A DNA stretch of 64,000 nt from Phycisphaerales bacterium (GCA_022839625.1 JALHJL010000009.1:29126-93125), one strand, 5' to 3'. Counted from the first letter of the stretch, positions 34,467 to 45,562 are shown. Numbers and translations: made by a program. The notes: generated by a model not told the origin, from the letters alone.

Positions 34467-35522
34467 TCATGGCGCCACGAGCGGGCCGGCCAGCCGTCGC
34501 TGCCGTTGCGTCGCCAGCTCGATCGCGAGCTCGACCGCGGCCCGCATGCTCCCCGGGTGACCGCGGTTCTTGCCGGCGATATCGAAGGCGGTGCCGTGCA
34601 CCGGGCTGGTGCGAATGCCCTCGATCCCCAACGTCATCTGCGCGGCGGCGTGGAATGCCTGCATCTTGATGGGGATGAGCCCCTGGTCGTGATACATCGC
34701 GACCAAGCCGTCGTATTTCTGCGCGACCTCCGGCACGAACGCCGTGTCCGGCGGCAGCGGTCCGCTCACCTGGATACCCGCGTTGCGGGCAGCGGTCAGA
34801 GCCGGCTCGATGATGCGCTGCTCCTCGTCCCCCAACAGCCCGTTCTCGCCGGCATGTGGGTTCAACCCCAGGACGCCGATCTGCGCGCGATCGATCCCGA
34901 ACCACTCGCGGAGCGCCTGGTCCAGCAGGTCGATCGGCTGATGCACCAGGCCGATCGTGAACCGGTTCCGCAGCTCAAACAGCGGCACGTGATCGGAGGC
35001 GAGCGCGACCCGCAGCCGCCCGGCGACGAAGAGCATGTTGACGCGCCGTGCGTCGAAGCGACGCGCCAGGAAGTCGGTGTGTCCGCGGAACTTGTGGCCG
35101 GCCAGGTGCCAGCTCTCCTTGCAGATCGGCGCGGTCACCAGCGCGTCGATGTTGCCCTCGCGCAGGTGGCGCGCGCCCTCTTCCACGAAGCGAAATGCGG
35201 CGTGGCCGGCCGGCGCATCGGGTCCGCGCCCGCCGTTCGTACGAACCGGCTGCAACTCGTCGAAGTCTGCGACCAGCACGCCGCTGCCGACGCGCACCCC
35301 CTGGTCGTACGGTTCGCGCCACCAGAACGGATTGATCTCCGCCTGGTCGGCGGCCACCTCGAGGAGCTCCTCGAGGCCGAAAATGATGAACCGCGCCCGG
35401 CCGCGCAGCTCCGGGCTGGCCAGGGCCTTGACGACGACCTCCGGTCCGAGGCCGAGCGGGTCCCCCATACTGATCCCGATGAGCGGGCGAGCAGCGTTCG
35501 AGTCGGGGGCGGACGCATTCAT
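34467..35522 (-). CDS. pdxA: 4-hydroxythreonine-4-phosphate dehydrogenase
   Basis: PdxA oxidises 4-phosphohydroxy-L-threonine in the DXP-dependent vitamin B6 pathway. The protein (351 residues) shows ISMGDPLGLGPEVVVKAL, the metal His in KFRGHTDFLA, GLNPHAGE, YHDQGLIPIKM and RTSPVHGTAFDIAGK, all family hallmarks. ATG 35522 overlaps the riboflavin synthase stop as ATGA, which fixes the start; translation further upstream belongs to another frame of ribE. No pdxJ is nearby. Confidence 0.95.
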   Translation of the reverse strand: MNASAPDSNAARPLIGISMGDPLGLGPEVVVKALASPELRGRARFIIFGLEELLEVAADQAEINPFWWREPYDQGVRVGSGVLVADFDELQPVRTNGGRGPDAPAGHAAFRFVEEGARHLREGNIDALVTAPICKESWHLAGHKFRGHTDFLARRFDARRVNMLFVAGRLRVALASDHVPLFELRNRFTIGLVHQPIDLLDQALREWFGIDRAQIGVLGLNPHAGENGLLGDEEQRIIEPALTAARNAGIQVSGPLPPDTAFVPEVAQKYDGLVAMYHDQGLIPIKMQAFHAAAQMTLGIEGIRTSPVHGTAFDIAGKNRGHPGSMRAAVELAIELATQRQRRLAGPLVAP

Positions 35523-36205
35523 GGCATGTACCCACCCGCCTGCAACTTCTCCAGGCTCAGTCCGGACGAACCGGCCGCAACCGGCCCGCCGCCGGTCAAC
35601 GCGTCCAGACGCCGAATCAGCAGCCGAGCGAGCAGGTCCGTCTCGATGTTGACGCGGTCGCCCGGTTGCCGCCGGCCAAGCACGGTCCGCGCCAGAGTCG
35701 TCGGGACCAACGCGACGGAGAACCGCCGCTCGTGCACGTCCACCACTGTCAGGCTTGTGCCGTCCACGGCGATGGCGCCTTTGGGGATGATGGCGGCCAT
35801 CAAATCCGGCCCGGCGTCGATCCATAACTTCCACTCGCCCCCCGCCCGGTCGACCCGATTGACGACGCCCACGCCCTCCACGTGCCCCTGCACAAAGTGC
35901 CCGTCCAGGCGGTCGCCGATGCGGAGCGAGCGCTCCAGATTCACCGTGTCGTTGACGCGCAGCTCGCCCAACGTGCTGCGCCGCCAAGTCTCGGGCACGA
36001 CGTCAAAGAGGGCGGCGGTGCCGCGCAGCTCCGCGACGGTAAGGCATACGCCGTTGACCGCTACGCTGGCACCCACGGTCAGCCCCTCTGCCAACGGCCC
36101 GAGTTCCACCTCCAGGCGCAGCGACCGCCCGGCGCCTTCGCCGGCGCGCGACGCCGCCCCGGCCCCCGCCACTCGACCGACGGATTCAATGATTCCGGTA
36201 AACAT
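35519..36205 (-). CDS. ribE: Riboflavin synthase alpha subunit
   Basis: The enzyme dismutates two 6,7-dimethyl-8-ribityllumazine molecules to make riboflavin. At 228 residues it carries the two internally similar lumazine-binding halves. The first runs from MFTGIIESVGRV through VAVNGVCLTV to GHFVQGHVEGVG; the second contains IAVDGTSLTVV. An extra Ala/Gly-rich loop lies near residues 12-25. No other rib genes are adjacent. It is first in a two-gene operon with pdxA, so two cofactor pathways are co-expressed. It is divergent from the corrinoid protein gene. Confidence 0.95.
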   Translation of the reverse strand: MFTGIIESVGRVAGAGAASRAGEGAGRSLRLEVELGPLAEGLTVGASVAVNGVCLTVAELRGTAALFDVVPETWRRSTLGELRVNDTVNLERSLRIGDRLDGHFVQGHVEGVGVVNRVDRAGGEWKLWIDAGPDLMAAIIPKGAIAVDGTSLTVVDVHERRFSVALVPTTLARTVLGRRQPGDRVNIETDLLARLLIRRLDALTGGGPVAAGSSGLSLEKLQAGGYMP

Positions 36206-36350
36206 GCACTGCTTATCTTAGCACGTTTCGGGGGGCGCGCCCTCTCGCCGGCGACCGCGCCTTTCCGGCCACTCGTGCCTGGCGGGGAGTTCCGCTGGTT
36301 GACGCCGGCCCATTATGATCGTACTGAGGTGCGAACCCAGGGAGAGCGCG

Positions 36351-36980
36351 ATGTTGGAGCGAATTGCCGAGGCGGTCATTGGCGGCGATGAAGTGGCGGC
36401 CCCGACGTTGGTCACCCAGGCGCTGGCGACCGAGCTGCCTGCGCGCGACGTGCTCTACGAGGGGCTGCTGAAGGGCATGACCGAGGTCGGCCGGCGTTTT
36501 CGCGACGGCGAGTACTTCATCCCGGAGGTGCTCGTCGCCGCCGAGGCGATGAAGGCCGGCATGGCGGTGCTCAAACCGTATCTGGCCCGCGCGGGCGTGA
36601 AGCCCGAGCACACCGCGGTCATCGGCACGGTCAGAGGCGATCTGCACGACATCGGCAAGAACCTCGTCGCCACCATGCTGGAGGGGGCCGGCTTTGAGGT
36701 CATCGACCTCGGCGTCGACGTGTCGCCCGAAAAGCTCATCGCGGCGTGCCGGGATAGGAAGGCGGACGTGGTCGGTCTGAGCGCCCTGCTGACCACGACG
36801 ATGCCGATGATGGAAGTTGCGATCCGGCAGATGGAGGCCGAGCTGAGCCCGCGGCCGGCGGTCATCATCGGCGGCGCCCCCATCACGCAGGAGTACGCGG
36901 ACAAGATCGGCGCCGACGGCTACGGACCCGATGCAGCCACGGGCGCGGAACTCGCCAAGCGCCTCTGCCGGAAGAGGTAG
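36351..36980 (+). CDS. Corrinoid-binding methyl-carrier protein
   Basis: A 209-residue B12-binding protein of the MtaC/MtbC/MttC type, which carries a methyl group between methyltransferases. The helical cap (residues 1-85) has GLLKGMTEVGRRFRDGEYFIPEVLVAAEAM. The Rossmann B12 domain has the cobalt-ligating DLHDIG (97-102) and continues GKNLVATMLEGAGFEVIDLG. ATG 36351 is preceded by AGGGAG. A UroD-like protein follows after 94 bases. No substrate-specific methyltransferase or RamA-type reactivase is seen, so the methyl donor is unknown. Confidence 0.9.
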   Translation: MLERIAEAVIGGDEVAAPTLVTQALATELPARDVLYEGLLKGMTEVGRRFRDGEYFIPEVLVAAEAMKAGMAVLKPYLARAGVKPEHTAVIGTVRGDLHDIGKNLVATMLEGAGFEVIDLGVDVSPEKLIAACRDRKADVVGLSALLTTTMPMMEVAIRQMEAELSPRPAVIIGGAPITQEYADKIGADGYGPDAATGAELAKRLCRKR

Positions 36981-37074
36981 GGCCGGTGTCTCGCCGCCCG
37001 TGCAGCATCGGCCCCCTGCCTGCCCGCCGTGGCGGGTGGCCGACGTCGAATGCCGCATGCCGCGGTTGTCGCTC

Positions 37075-38196
37075 ATGAAACTCACGTCAAGAGAACGTGT
37101 TGCCCGCTGCCTGGCCCGCCGGCCGCATGACCGCGTGCCGCTATTCGACTCCTATTGGATGGAGACCGAAAGCGCATTCGTCGCCGGGATCGGCGACGAG
37201 CGGTTGGGCTGCGGTATCGAGAGCTTTCCCAAAGAGCCGCGGCCGGACCGGCTGACGCTGTGGGAGTATTTCGACTTCGACCTGATGCACGTCGGCTGGC
37301 CCGACCAGCGCCTGCGTCTGGTTGAGCCGACCGTGCTCGAAGAGACGGACGAATGGGTACTCCGCCGGGACGGCAACGAGGCCGTTCTCCGCTGGTGGAA
37401 GCACAAGATGGGCACGCCCGAGCATGTCGCGTTCGGCATCGACACGCCGGAGAAGTGGGCCAGGGCAAAGCCGCTTCTGACCGCGTCGCGCAACCGTGTC
37501 CGTTGGCACGAGTTCTGGCCGCGGTATCGGCGGGCGAAAGACGCCCGGCGGTTCATCTGCTTCGCGGGCGTGGAGGTCATCGAGTCGGTCAAAGACACAC
37601 TCGGCCACGAGATGATGTGCCGGGCGCTGATCAAGCAGCCGGAGTGGCTGCACGACGTCTTTGAGACTTACTGCCAGTTCGAGATCGACATGTTCCGGCT
37701 GTGCGAGGCGGAGGGGTGGGAGTGCGACGGGGCGTTCATCTACGGCGACATCGCGTACAAGAACGGGCCGTTCATGAGTCCGCAGCACTATCGTGAGTTC
37801 GTATACCCCTGCCACAAACGGCTCTTCGACGAGTTCCACCGCCGGGGCATGCCGGTGATCGTCCACTCCGACGGCGACATCCGGAAGCTGATCCCGCACT
37901 TCATCGACGCCGGCGTGGACATGATCCAGCCGCTGGAAGCCCGCGCGAATATGGACGTGCGCGAGCTGGCGCCCCAATTCGGCGACCAGCTAGGCTTTTG
38001 CGGCAACATCGACGTGACCGTGCTGACCACGAACGACCGCGAGCGGATTGCGGCGGAATTGCACAGTAAGATGGCGGCGGCGATGCCGTATCGCGGGTAC
38101 ATCTACCATTCGGACCACTCGATCCCGCCGGGCGTCACGTTGGAAACATACCGCTGGCTGCTCGACGAAGTTCGCCGCTTCGGCACCTATCGCTAG
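37075..38196 (+). CDS. UroD-like methyltransferase, partner of the corrinoid protein
   Basis: A 374-residue protein of the uroporphyrinogen decarboxylase/MtaA superfamily. Landmarks are LTSRERVARCLARRPHDRVPLF at the start, GDIAYKNGPFMSP, and a C-terminal region with IQPLEARANMDV and FCGNIDV. Where MtaA-type enzymes carry a zinc HxC, this protein reads VHSDGD, so Cys is replaced and zinc binding in the usual manner is doubtful. Pairing with a corrinoid protein makes methyl transfer more likely than haem synthesis. The start is uncertain; ATG 37075 fits the family, ATG 37057 is possible. Confidence 0.85.
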   Translation: MKLTSRERVARCLARRPHDRVPLFDSYWMETESAFVAGIGDERLGCGIESFPKEPRPDRLTLWEYFDFDLMHVGWPDQRLRLVEPTVLEETDEWVLRRDGNEAVLRWWKHKMGTPEHVAFGIDTPEKWARAKPLLTASRNRVRWHEFWPRYRRAKDARRFICFAGVEVIESVKDTLGHEMMCRALIKQPEWLHDVFETYCQFEIDMFRLCEAEGWECDGAFIYGDIAYKNGPFMSPQHYREFVYPCHKRLFDEFHRRGMPVIVHSDGDIRKLIPHFIDAGVDMIQPLEARANMDVRELAPQFGDQLGFCGNIDVTVLTTNDRERIAAELHSKMAAAMPYRGYIYHSDHSIPPGVTLETYRWLLDEVRRFGTYR

Positions 38197-38226
38197 TGAC
38201 CAACCTCCGTGCGGCCGTCGCCGCAC

Positions 38227-38281
38227 AAAATAGGGACAGTCACCTATTTTCGGCGCGAAAACGGGTGACTGTGCCTATTTT
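38227..38281. repeat. Composite palindromic element (REP-like)
   Basis: An 18-base arm at 38227-38244 (AAAATAGGGACAGTCACC) is complementary to 38264-38281 at 17 of 18 positions. The 19-base spacer itself contains a perfect 6-bp hairpin (TTTTCG, 38247-38252; CGAAAA, 38256-38261). It is AT-richer than its surroundings and sits between the UroD-like and exonuclease genes. The arm resembles palindromes often found beside REP-associated transposases, but no transposase is present here. Confidence 0.7.
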
Positions 38282-38373
38282 CGGGGTGGGCCAGACGCGG
38301 CGGGGGGTCGCATGGCGCCCGGCACGACTGTCGCTATGATACGCGTGCCTTCCTTGCTCCCGGAGAAGGCGGC

Positions 38374-39072
38374 GTGCAGGTTCTCAGCTTCGACATCGAG
38401 ATTTCCAACGTCTTCGATCTGCGCCCGGGCGAGGATATCGAGAAGTACGCCCCGTTCGACGTCGCGGTCGCTGCCACGCAGGTCGCCGGCGGCGAGCAGC
38501 GCCTGTGGTTCTCGCCCGGTCCGGCCGGCCGGCCGCAGATGAACCTGGAGCGCCGGCACGCACGAGAACTACTGGGCTATCTCGGCCAGATGCAGCGCAC
38601 GGGGTACGCGATCTGCGCATGGAACGGGCTCAGCTTTGACCTGCAATGGATCGCACGCGCCGCGGACGATGTGCCGACCGCGTCGCGCATTGCCCGTGCC
38701 ATGTACGACCCCATGTTCCAGTTCTTCAAGTTGAAGGGCTTCCCCGTCGGACTGGCGGCCGTCGCCGCGGGACTGGGTATCGGCATGAAGAAGAGCATGG
38801 ACGCCGCCGACGCCCCGCGCGAATGGCAAGCGGGTCATTACGAGCGGGTGTGCGAATACGTGCTGGGCGACGCGCGGATGACCAACGAGATCGTCGCGGC
38901 GATCCTGGGCCGTCGGGAGATCGCTTGGGTCACGCAGCGCGGCAAGCGGTCGGCGGTTCCGTTGCCCCGTCTGCGCACGGTCGAGGAATGCCTGGGGGAC
39001 CCGATGCCGGACCAGTCGTGGATGAGCAGCCCGATCCGGCAGGAGAAGTTCACGCATTGGCTGAGGCCGTAG
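38374..39072 (+). CDS. DEDD-superfamily 3'-5' exonuclease-like protein
   Basis: A 232-residue protein starting at GTG 38374 with GGAGAAGG ahead of it. The RNase H-like exonuclease motifs can be followed. ExoI FDIEIS supplies Asp and Glu, ExoII AWNGLSFDLQWIA supplies Asp, and ExoIII YVLGDARMT has the Tyr and Asp spacing of the DEDDy type. This resembles the proofreading domains of family B polymerases and related stand-alone nucleases; the C-terminus (about 60 residues) is unassigned. Substrate is unknown. It appears to be a single gene. Confidence 0.75.
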   Translation: MQVLSFDIEISNVFDLRPGEDIEKYAPFDVAVAATQVAGGEQRLWFSPGPAGRPQMNLERRHARELLGYLGQMQRTGYAICAWNGLSFDLQWIARAADDVPTASRIARAMYDPMFQFFKLKGFPVGLAAVAAGLGIGMKKSMDAADAPREWQAGHYERVCEYVLGDARMTNEIVAAILGRREIAWVTQRGKRSAVPLPRLRTVEECLGDPMPDQSWMSSPIRQEKFTHWLRP

Positions 39073-39143
39073 GGCGGCGGCGAGGGAGGGGGCGGCCTGC
39101 CGCGAGCGAGCGGGCGTGGGCGCCAACCGGCCGATCGGCGGGG

Positions 39144-39172
39144 TTGCGGAGGGGGCCTCAATTCGCTATAAA
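39144..39172 (+). promoter_or_regulatory. Sigma-70-type promoter of acs
   Basis: TTGCGG (39144-39149) and TATAAA (39167-39172) are 17 bases apart and lie about 65 bases before the acs ATG. Confidence 0.6.
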
Positions 39173-39235
39173 GCACGTTTCGTTCGACTCTCTGCCATGC
39201 TGAGGGAAGCACAGAGCTGACTTTAGGAGATCGCG

Positions 39236-41212
<1,977 letters not shown>

Positions 41213-41229
41213 AACTGCGCTGTTTCGCG

Positions 41230-41259
41230 GGCCGCGCACCGGTCGTCCGGTGCGCGGCC
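41230..41259 (+). terminator. Strong stem-loop after acs
   Basis: GGCCGCGCACCGG (41230-41242) and its perfect complement (41247-41259) form a 13-bp stem with a 4-base loop, 17 bases after the acs stop. The following GCACCTTTGG has only a short T-run, so termination may be partial and the next gene could be partly cotranscribed. Confidence 0.65.
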
Positions 41260-41338
41260 GCACCTTTGGAGCAGCGAAAAGCCGCGCGTGCGCGACCCGA
41301 AATGCAATCCTGAGGGCACAGACCACGAGGACTCTTCA

Positions 41339-42772
41339 ATGACTACTGCGGCCGTGCCGGACCCAAAGGGAGGTCCGCCGCCGGTTGCGCCGACCATGAA
41401 CCGCTGGCTGGTCGTCGTTGGCGCATTGGTGATCCAGGTGAGCCTGGGGGCGGTGTACATCTGGAGCGTTTTCCAGACGCCGCTCAAGGGGGTCTTTCAA
41501 AGCTGGACGGAGACGCAGGTGACACTGCCAGCGCAGATCGTGCTGGCGGCCTTCGCGCTGGCGGTCATCTTCGGCGGTCGGTTTCAGGACCGCTTCGGCC
41601 CGCGTGTGGTGGCCACGCTTGGCGGGCTGATTCTCGGCGGGGGGATGATCCTGGCCCGCTTCTCGGGCGATTTCTCGTCCGGGCCAGCCCTGGTTTGGCT
41701 GATCATCACGTATTCGGTGCTCGGCGGCCTCGGCATCGGGGCGGCCTACGTGTGCCCGATCGCTACTTGTGTGAAGTGGTTCCCGGACAAACGCGGCCTG
41801 ATTACCGGGTTGGCGGTGGCCGGGTTCGGGGCCGGTGCGTTCTTCTTCGCGCCGCTCGCCAAGGCGTTCATTTCGGGCGGCCATTACCAACTTCTGGGTG
41901 CCAATCTCTTTAGTCTCCCGAAGCTGGGCGTCTTCAACACGTTCCTCGCGCTGGGGCTGATCTTCCTGGTCGCAATTGTTCTCGGTGCCCAGCTCCTGCG
42001 CAATCCCCCGGCCGGGTACAAGCCGCCAGGTTGGAACCCGCCGCAGCCCGCGGGCGGCGCGCCCGCGCGAACGGACTTCGCTCCCCGACAGATGTTGAGC
42101 ACGTGGCAGTTCTGGCTGCTGTGGATCACCTATTTCGCCGGCTGCACCGCCGGCTTGCAGGTCATCATGAAAGCCTCGCCGGTGTGGCAATCCTTTGCCA
42201 TCGAGCCGCTCACGCCGCCGGTGGACGCGGACACCTTCGGCTCGATCGCGGCCGCCGGCGCGATGGCGGTTGCCATCCTGGCGATTTTCAACTCGCTGGG
42301 CCGGATCCTGTGGGGCAAGATCTCGGACAACCTGGGCCGCAAGGCGACCCTGGTCGCGATGTTCCTGCTGTGCGGGGTGGCCATGCTGCTGCTGAACTCC
42401 TTCCGCGCCTACGGCCTGTACCTGGTCGGAATCTGCGTGGTGGGCTTGTGTTTCGGCGGCTACCTGGCGCTGTACCCCGCCGTGATTGCCGACTTCTACG
42501 GCACCAAGCATCTGGGCTTCAACTACGGGTGGATGTTCACGGCGTACGGGGCCGGCGGGATCGTCGGGCCGTTCCTGGCGGCCTGGCTGATGCGGGTCAA
42601 GGCCACGGCGGCCTACCTCACTGCTGATGCTGCGGGCGGCACGGTCGAGAAGGCCTTCACGGTCGGCAATTACCAGCTCGCGTTCGTCGTGGCCGGGATC
42701 ATGTGCGTGGCGGCCGCGCTCCTCACGTTGCTCCTGCGGGCGCCCAGGCCGTCGCAGGAAGGAACCGCGTAA
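41339..42772 (+). CDS. OFA-family MFS transporter
   Basis: A 477-residue twelve-helix MFS protein of the oxalate/formate antiporter (OFA) group. Typical signs are NRWLVVVGALVIQVSLGAVYIWSVF in the first helix, FGGRFQDRFGPR in loop 2-3, GLGIGAAYVCPIATCVKWFPDKRG, and a cytosolic central loop beginning NPPAGYKPPGW. OFA members carry small organic acids (oxalate, formate, lactate, possibly acetate or pyruvate). Location right after acs makes acetate or a related monocarboxylate plausible. ATG 41339 follows a GAGGA site. Confidence 0.88.
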   Translation: MTTAAVPDPKGGPPPVAPTMNRWLVVVGALVIQVSLGAVYIWSVFQTPLKGVFQSWTETQVTLPAQIVLAAFALAVIFGGRFQDRFGPRVVATLGGLILGGGMILARFSGDFSSGPALVWLIITYSVLGGLGIGAAYVCPIATCVKWFPDKRGLITGLAVAGFGAGAFFFAPLAKAFISGGHYQLLGANLFSLPKLGVFNTFLALGLIFLVAIVLGAQLLRNPPAGYKPPGWNPPQPAGGAPARTDFAPRQMLSTWQFWLLWITYFAGCTAGLQVIMKASPVWQSFAIEPLTPPVDADTFGSIAAAGAMAVAILAIFNSLGRILWGKISDNLGRKATLVAMFLLCGVAMLLLNSFRAYGLYLVGICVVGLCFGGYLALYPAVIADFYGTKHLGFNYGWMFTAYGAGGIVGPFLAAWLMRVKATAAYLTADAAGGTVEKAFTVGNYQLAFVVAGIMCVAAALLTLLLRAPRPSQEGTA

Positions 42773-42915
42773 GGGTTGATTCTGGAGTCTCCCCTGCGGA
42801 TGCCCGCGGCCGGATCGGCGGGTTGCCCCTGCTGAAAGTCGAGCATCTGTGGTAGTGTATCCCCGGGCAGTTTCCCGCCGAGGACATACATTCGTTTTCT
42901 CAGGAGCCTCAACGA

Positions 42916-44184
42916 ATGCCAAGACAACGTTGCGACGTAACGAGTCTCGCCTCCGCGCCGGAGGGCAAGAAGAAGATTCTCTGGGCCGACCGCGACATGC
43001 CGGTCCTGGCCCTGATCCGCCAGCGCTTCGAGAAGCAGAAACCGCTCCGTGGCATTCGCATGGGCTGCTGCATGCACGTCACGTCGGAGACGGCCAACCT
43101 GATGCGCACGCTCAAGGCCGGCGGCGCTGCCGCCGCACTGTGTGCCTCGAACCCGCTCAGCACCCAGGACCCCTGTGCCGCCAGCCTGGTGAAGGACTTC
43201 GGCGTGCCCGTCTTTGCGCGGCGCGGCGAGAGCGTCAAGGTGTTCTACGATCATCTGTACGCCGTCATCGACACGAAGCCGCAGATCACGATGGACGACG
43301 GCGCCGACCTGGTGAACACGCTGCACACGCGGCGGCAGAGGGACGCGAAGAACATCCTGGCGAGCATGGAGGAGACGACGACCGGCGTCATCCGCCTGCG
43401 GGCCATGGCCCGCGCGGGCATCCTGAAGTTCCCCGTGATTGCCGTCAACGACGCCGACACCAAGCACCTGTTCGACAACCGTTACGGGACCGGTCAAAGC
43501 ACGATCGACGGGGTGGTGCGGGCCACGGACCTACTCCTGGCCGGCAAACACGTGGTCGTGGTCGGCTACGGCTGGTGCGGCCGGGGCGTCGCGATGCGGG
43601 CGCGGGGCGCCGGCGCGATCGTGACCGTCACCGAGATCAGCCCGCTCAAGGCGCTCGAAGCCGCCATGGACGGCTTCGACGTGCGGCCGATGAGTGAGGC
43701 GGTGGCGATCGGCGAGGTGTTCATTACGGTGACCGGCAACAAGCACGTCCTGCGGGCGGAGCACTTCCGCAAGATGCAGGACGGCGCCATCATCTGCAAC
43801 AGCGGGCACTTCGACGTCGAGATCGACATCCCGGCGCTGACGAAGCTGGCGCGCCGGGTCGTCAGGGAAGTCCGGCCGCTGGTGACCGAGTTCGAGTTGC
43901 GGCGCGGCCGGCGAATCTACTTGCTGGCCGACGGCCGGCTCGTGAACCTCAGCGCGGCGACCGGGCACCCCGCCAGCGTGATGGACATGAGCTTTGCCAC
44001 CCAGGCCCTGACGGCGGAGTGGATCGTCAAGAAGGGCCGCAGGCTGGACGTCGCGGTCCACGATGTGCCGCACGAGATCGAGGAACAGGTCGCCAAGCTG
44101 AAGCTCCAGGCGATGGGGATCAGGATCGACCGCTTGACCCCCGAGCAACTGCGTTACCTGGCCTCATCGGGAGAAGGTACGTAG
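42916..44184 (+). CDS. ahcY: Adenosylhomocysteinase
   Basis: AhcY splits S-adenosylhomocysteine to adenosine and homocysteine, clearing the product inhibitor of methyltransferases. The 422-residue protein lacks the vertebrate insertions. It shows MGCCMHVTSETANLMRTL, VNDADTKHLFDNRYGTGQS, the NAD loop VVVGYGWCGRG (about 213-223), CNSGHFDVEID and ATGHPASVMDMSFATQ. A SAH riboswitch was looked for upstream and not found. The gene fits functionally with the methyl-transfer pair at 36351-38196. Confidence 0.95.
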   Translation: MPRQRCDVTSLASAPEGKKKILWADRDMPVLALIRQRFEKQKPLRGIRMGCCMHVTSETANLMRTLKAGGAAAALCASNPLSTQDPCAASLVKDFGVPVFARRGESVKVFYDHLYAVIDTKPQITMDDGADLVNTLHTRRQRDAKNILASMEETTTGVIRLRAMARAGILKFPVIAVNDADTKHLFDNRYGTGQSTIDGVVRATDLLLAGKHVVVVGYGWCGRGVAMRARGAGAIVTVTEISPLKALEAAMDGFDVRPMSEAVAIGEVFITVTGNKHVLRAEHFRKMQDGAIICNSGHFDVEIDIPALTKLARRVVREVRPLVTEFELRRGRRIYLLADGRLVNLSAATGHPASVMDMSFATQALTAEWIVKKGRRLDVAVHDVPHEIEEQVAKLKLQAMGIRIDRLTPEQLRYLASSGEGT

Positions 44185-44303
44185 CGGCGGGCCGCGACAC
44201 CAGGCCGTTTCGAACGTCCTGCGCCGACCTCGCCGCCTACGGTCGCTGGCGGTGACCGGCCGATAATCCTATTTGCAGAATTCGCGCGACGGAATGTCCG
44301 AAC

Positions 44304-45284
44304 GTGTCCGAGCAGTATTCGTATCGTAACCGGCTCATCGTCGTTGCCCTGGGCGGCAATGCGATCCTGCATGCCAACCAGGAAGGCACGGTCGAGCAGC
44401 AATTCGAGAACACCCGCTATACCGCCGCTCACCTCGCGGGCCTCGTCCAGGCCGGCTATCAGCTCCTCGTGACGCACGGCAACGGGCCGCAGGTGGGAAG
44501 CGTACTGCGGCGCGTCGAGCTGGCCGAACGCGAAGTGTATCGCCTGCCGCTGGACCTCTGCGGGGCGCACACCCAGGGCGAGATGGGCTTCATGATCGCC
44601 CAATGCCTCAACAACGCCCTGGCAGAACGGCACGTCTCGCGCCGCTTCGCCGCGCTCATCACGAGCGTCGAAGTGGACCGCCAGGACCCCGCCTTCCAGA
44701 AACCCACCAAGCCCATCGGCAAGGTCTATCGCAAGGACAAGGCCGAGGAGATGCAGCGGTTGTACGGCTGGCAGATGGTGCATGTCCCCCAGCAGGGCCT
44801 TCGCCGCGTCGTTCCCTCCCCGGCGCCCAGGGCCGTGGTTGAGATTGACCTGATCCGACGCCTCGTCGATGCCGGCGAGCTCCTGGTTGCGGCCGGCGGC
44901 GGCGGCATCCCGGTTGCCCGCGACGACCGCGGCCACTGGCACGGCGTCGAGGCGGTGATCGACAAGGACCGAACCGCGGCGCTCCTGGGGCGCACGCTGG
45001 ACGCGCCGGTGTTCGTGATCGTGACCAGTGTGGAGCGCGTGGCACTGGATTACGGCACGCCGCACGAGAGGCCGCTCGACCGCCTCACCGCCTCCCAGGC
45101 GCAACAGTATCTCGACGCGGGGCAGTTCCCGCCCGGTTCGATGGGCCCGAAGATCGAGGCAGCCGTCGAGTTCCTGCGGGGCTGCCGGGCTGGCGATGCG
45201 CGCGTCATCATCTGCGACATCGAGCACATGGCCGAGGCGCTCGCGGGCCACAGCGGAACGCACATCGGACCCGACGCCGGATAG
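44304..45284 (+). CDS. arcC: Carbamate kinase
   Basis: A 326-residue amino-acid-kinase-fold enzyme that makes ATP from carbamoyl phosphate and ADP, or the reverse. It carries VVALGGNAIL at the nucleotide site, THGNGPQVG, AAGGGGIPV, AVIDKDRTAALLG and PPGSMGPKIEAAVEFL, all standard. The start is GTG 44304. No arginine deiminase, ornithine transcarbamylase or ureidoglycolate genes are adjacent, so the source of carbamoyl phosphate is not apparent. Confidence 0.93.
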   Translation: MSEQYSYRNRLIVVALGGNAILHANQEGTVEQQFENTRYTAAHLAGLVQAGYQLLVTHGNGPQVGSVLRRVELAEREVYRLPLDLCGAHTQGEMGFMIAQCLNNALAERHVSRRFAALITSVEVDRQDPAFQKPTKPIGKVYRKDKAEEMQRLYGWQMVHVPQQGLRRVVPSPAPRAVVEIDLIRRLVDAGELLVAAGGGGIPVARDDRGHWHGVEAVIDKDRTAALLGRTLDAPVFVIVTSVERVALDYGTPHERPLDRLTASQAQQYLDAGQFPPGSMGPKIEAAVEFLRGCRAGDARVIICDIEHMAEALAGHSGTHIGPDAG

Positions 45285-45562
45285 TGTCCCCGGCCCTTCT
45301 GGCAGACCGGGCGGAGAAGGGGCTTCGGCCCTGGCGTGTCCCATCTTCGAGCGATTGATCTTGCTCGAACCCCTCTCGGAGAAGGTGGGGGACGATGGGG
45401 TAGCTTGAGCGCCGCGATTACGCACGGTCCCGGCGGCCGGTCCGTTGCGGCCCGCGCCGCGCGGCAGGGCACGGTACGCGGCGCGGGTGACAGGCTGCGT
45501 TTCCGCTTGCGGACCGGGCGTCCGCCGCGATAATGAAAGTGGAGAAGCAGCGAGGAGCAGCG

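Noticed and set aside
35523..35987. Upstream extension of the pdxA frame
   Set aside because: It lies in a different frame of ribE on the same strand; PdxA similarity starts right after ATG 35522.
42773..42915. SAH riboswitch before ahcY
   Set aside because: AhcY genes in other bacteria can carry this riboswitch, and CCGAGGA is present, but I could not form the conserved core or pairing partners.
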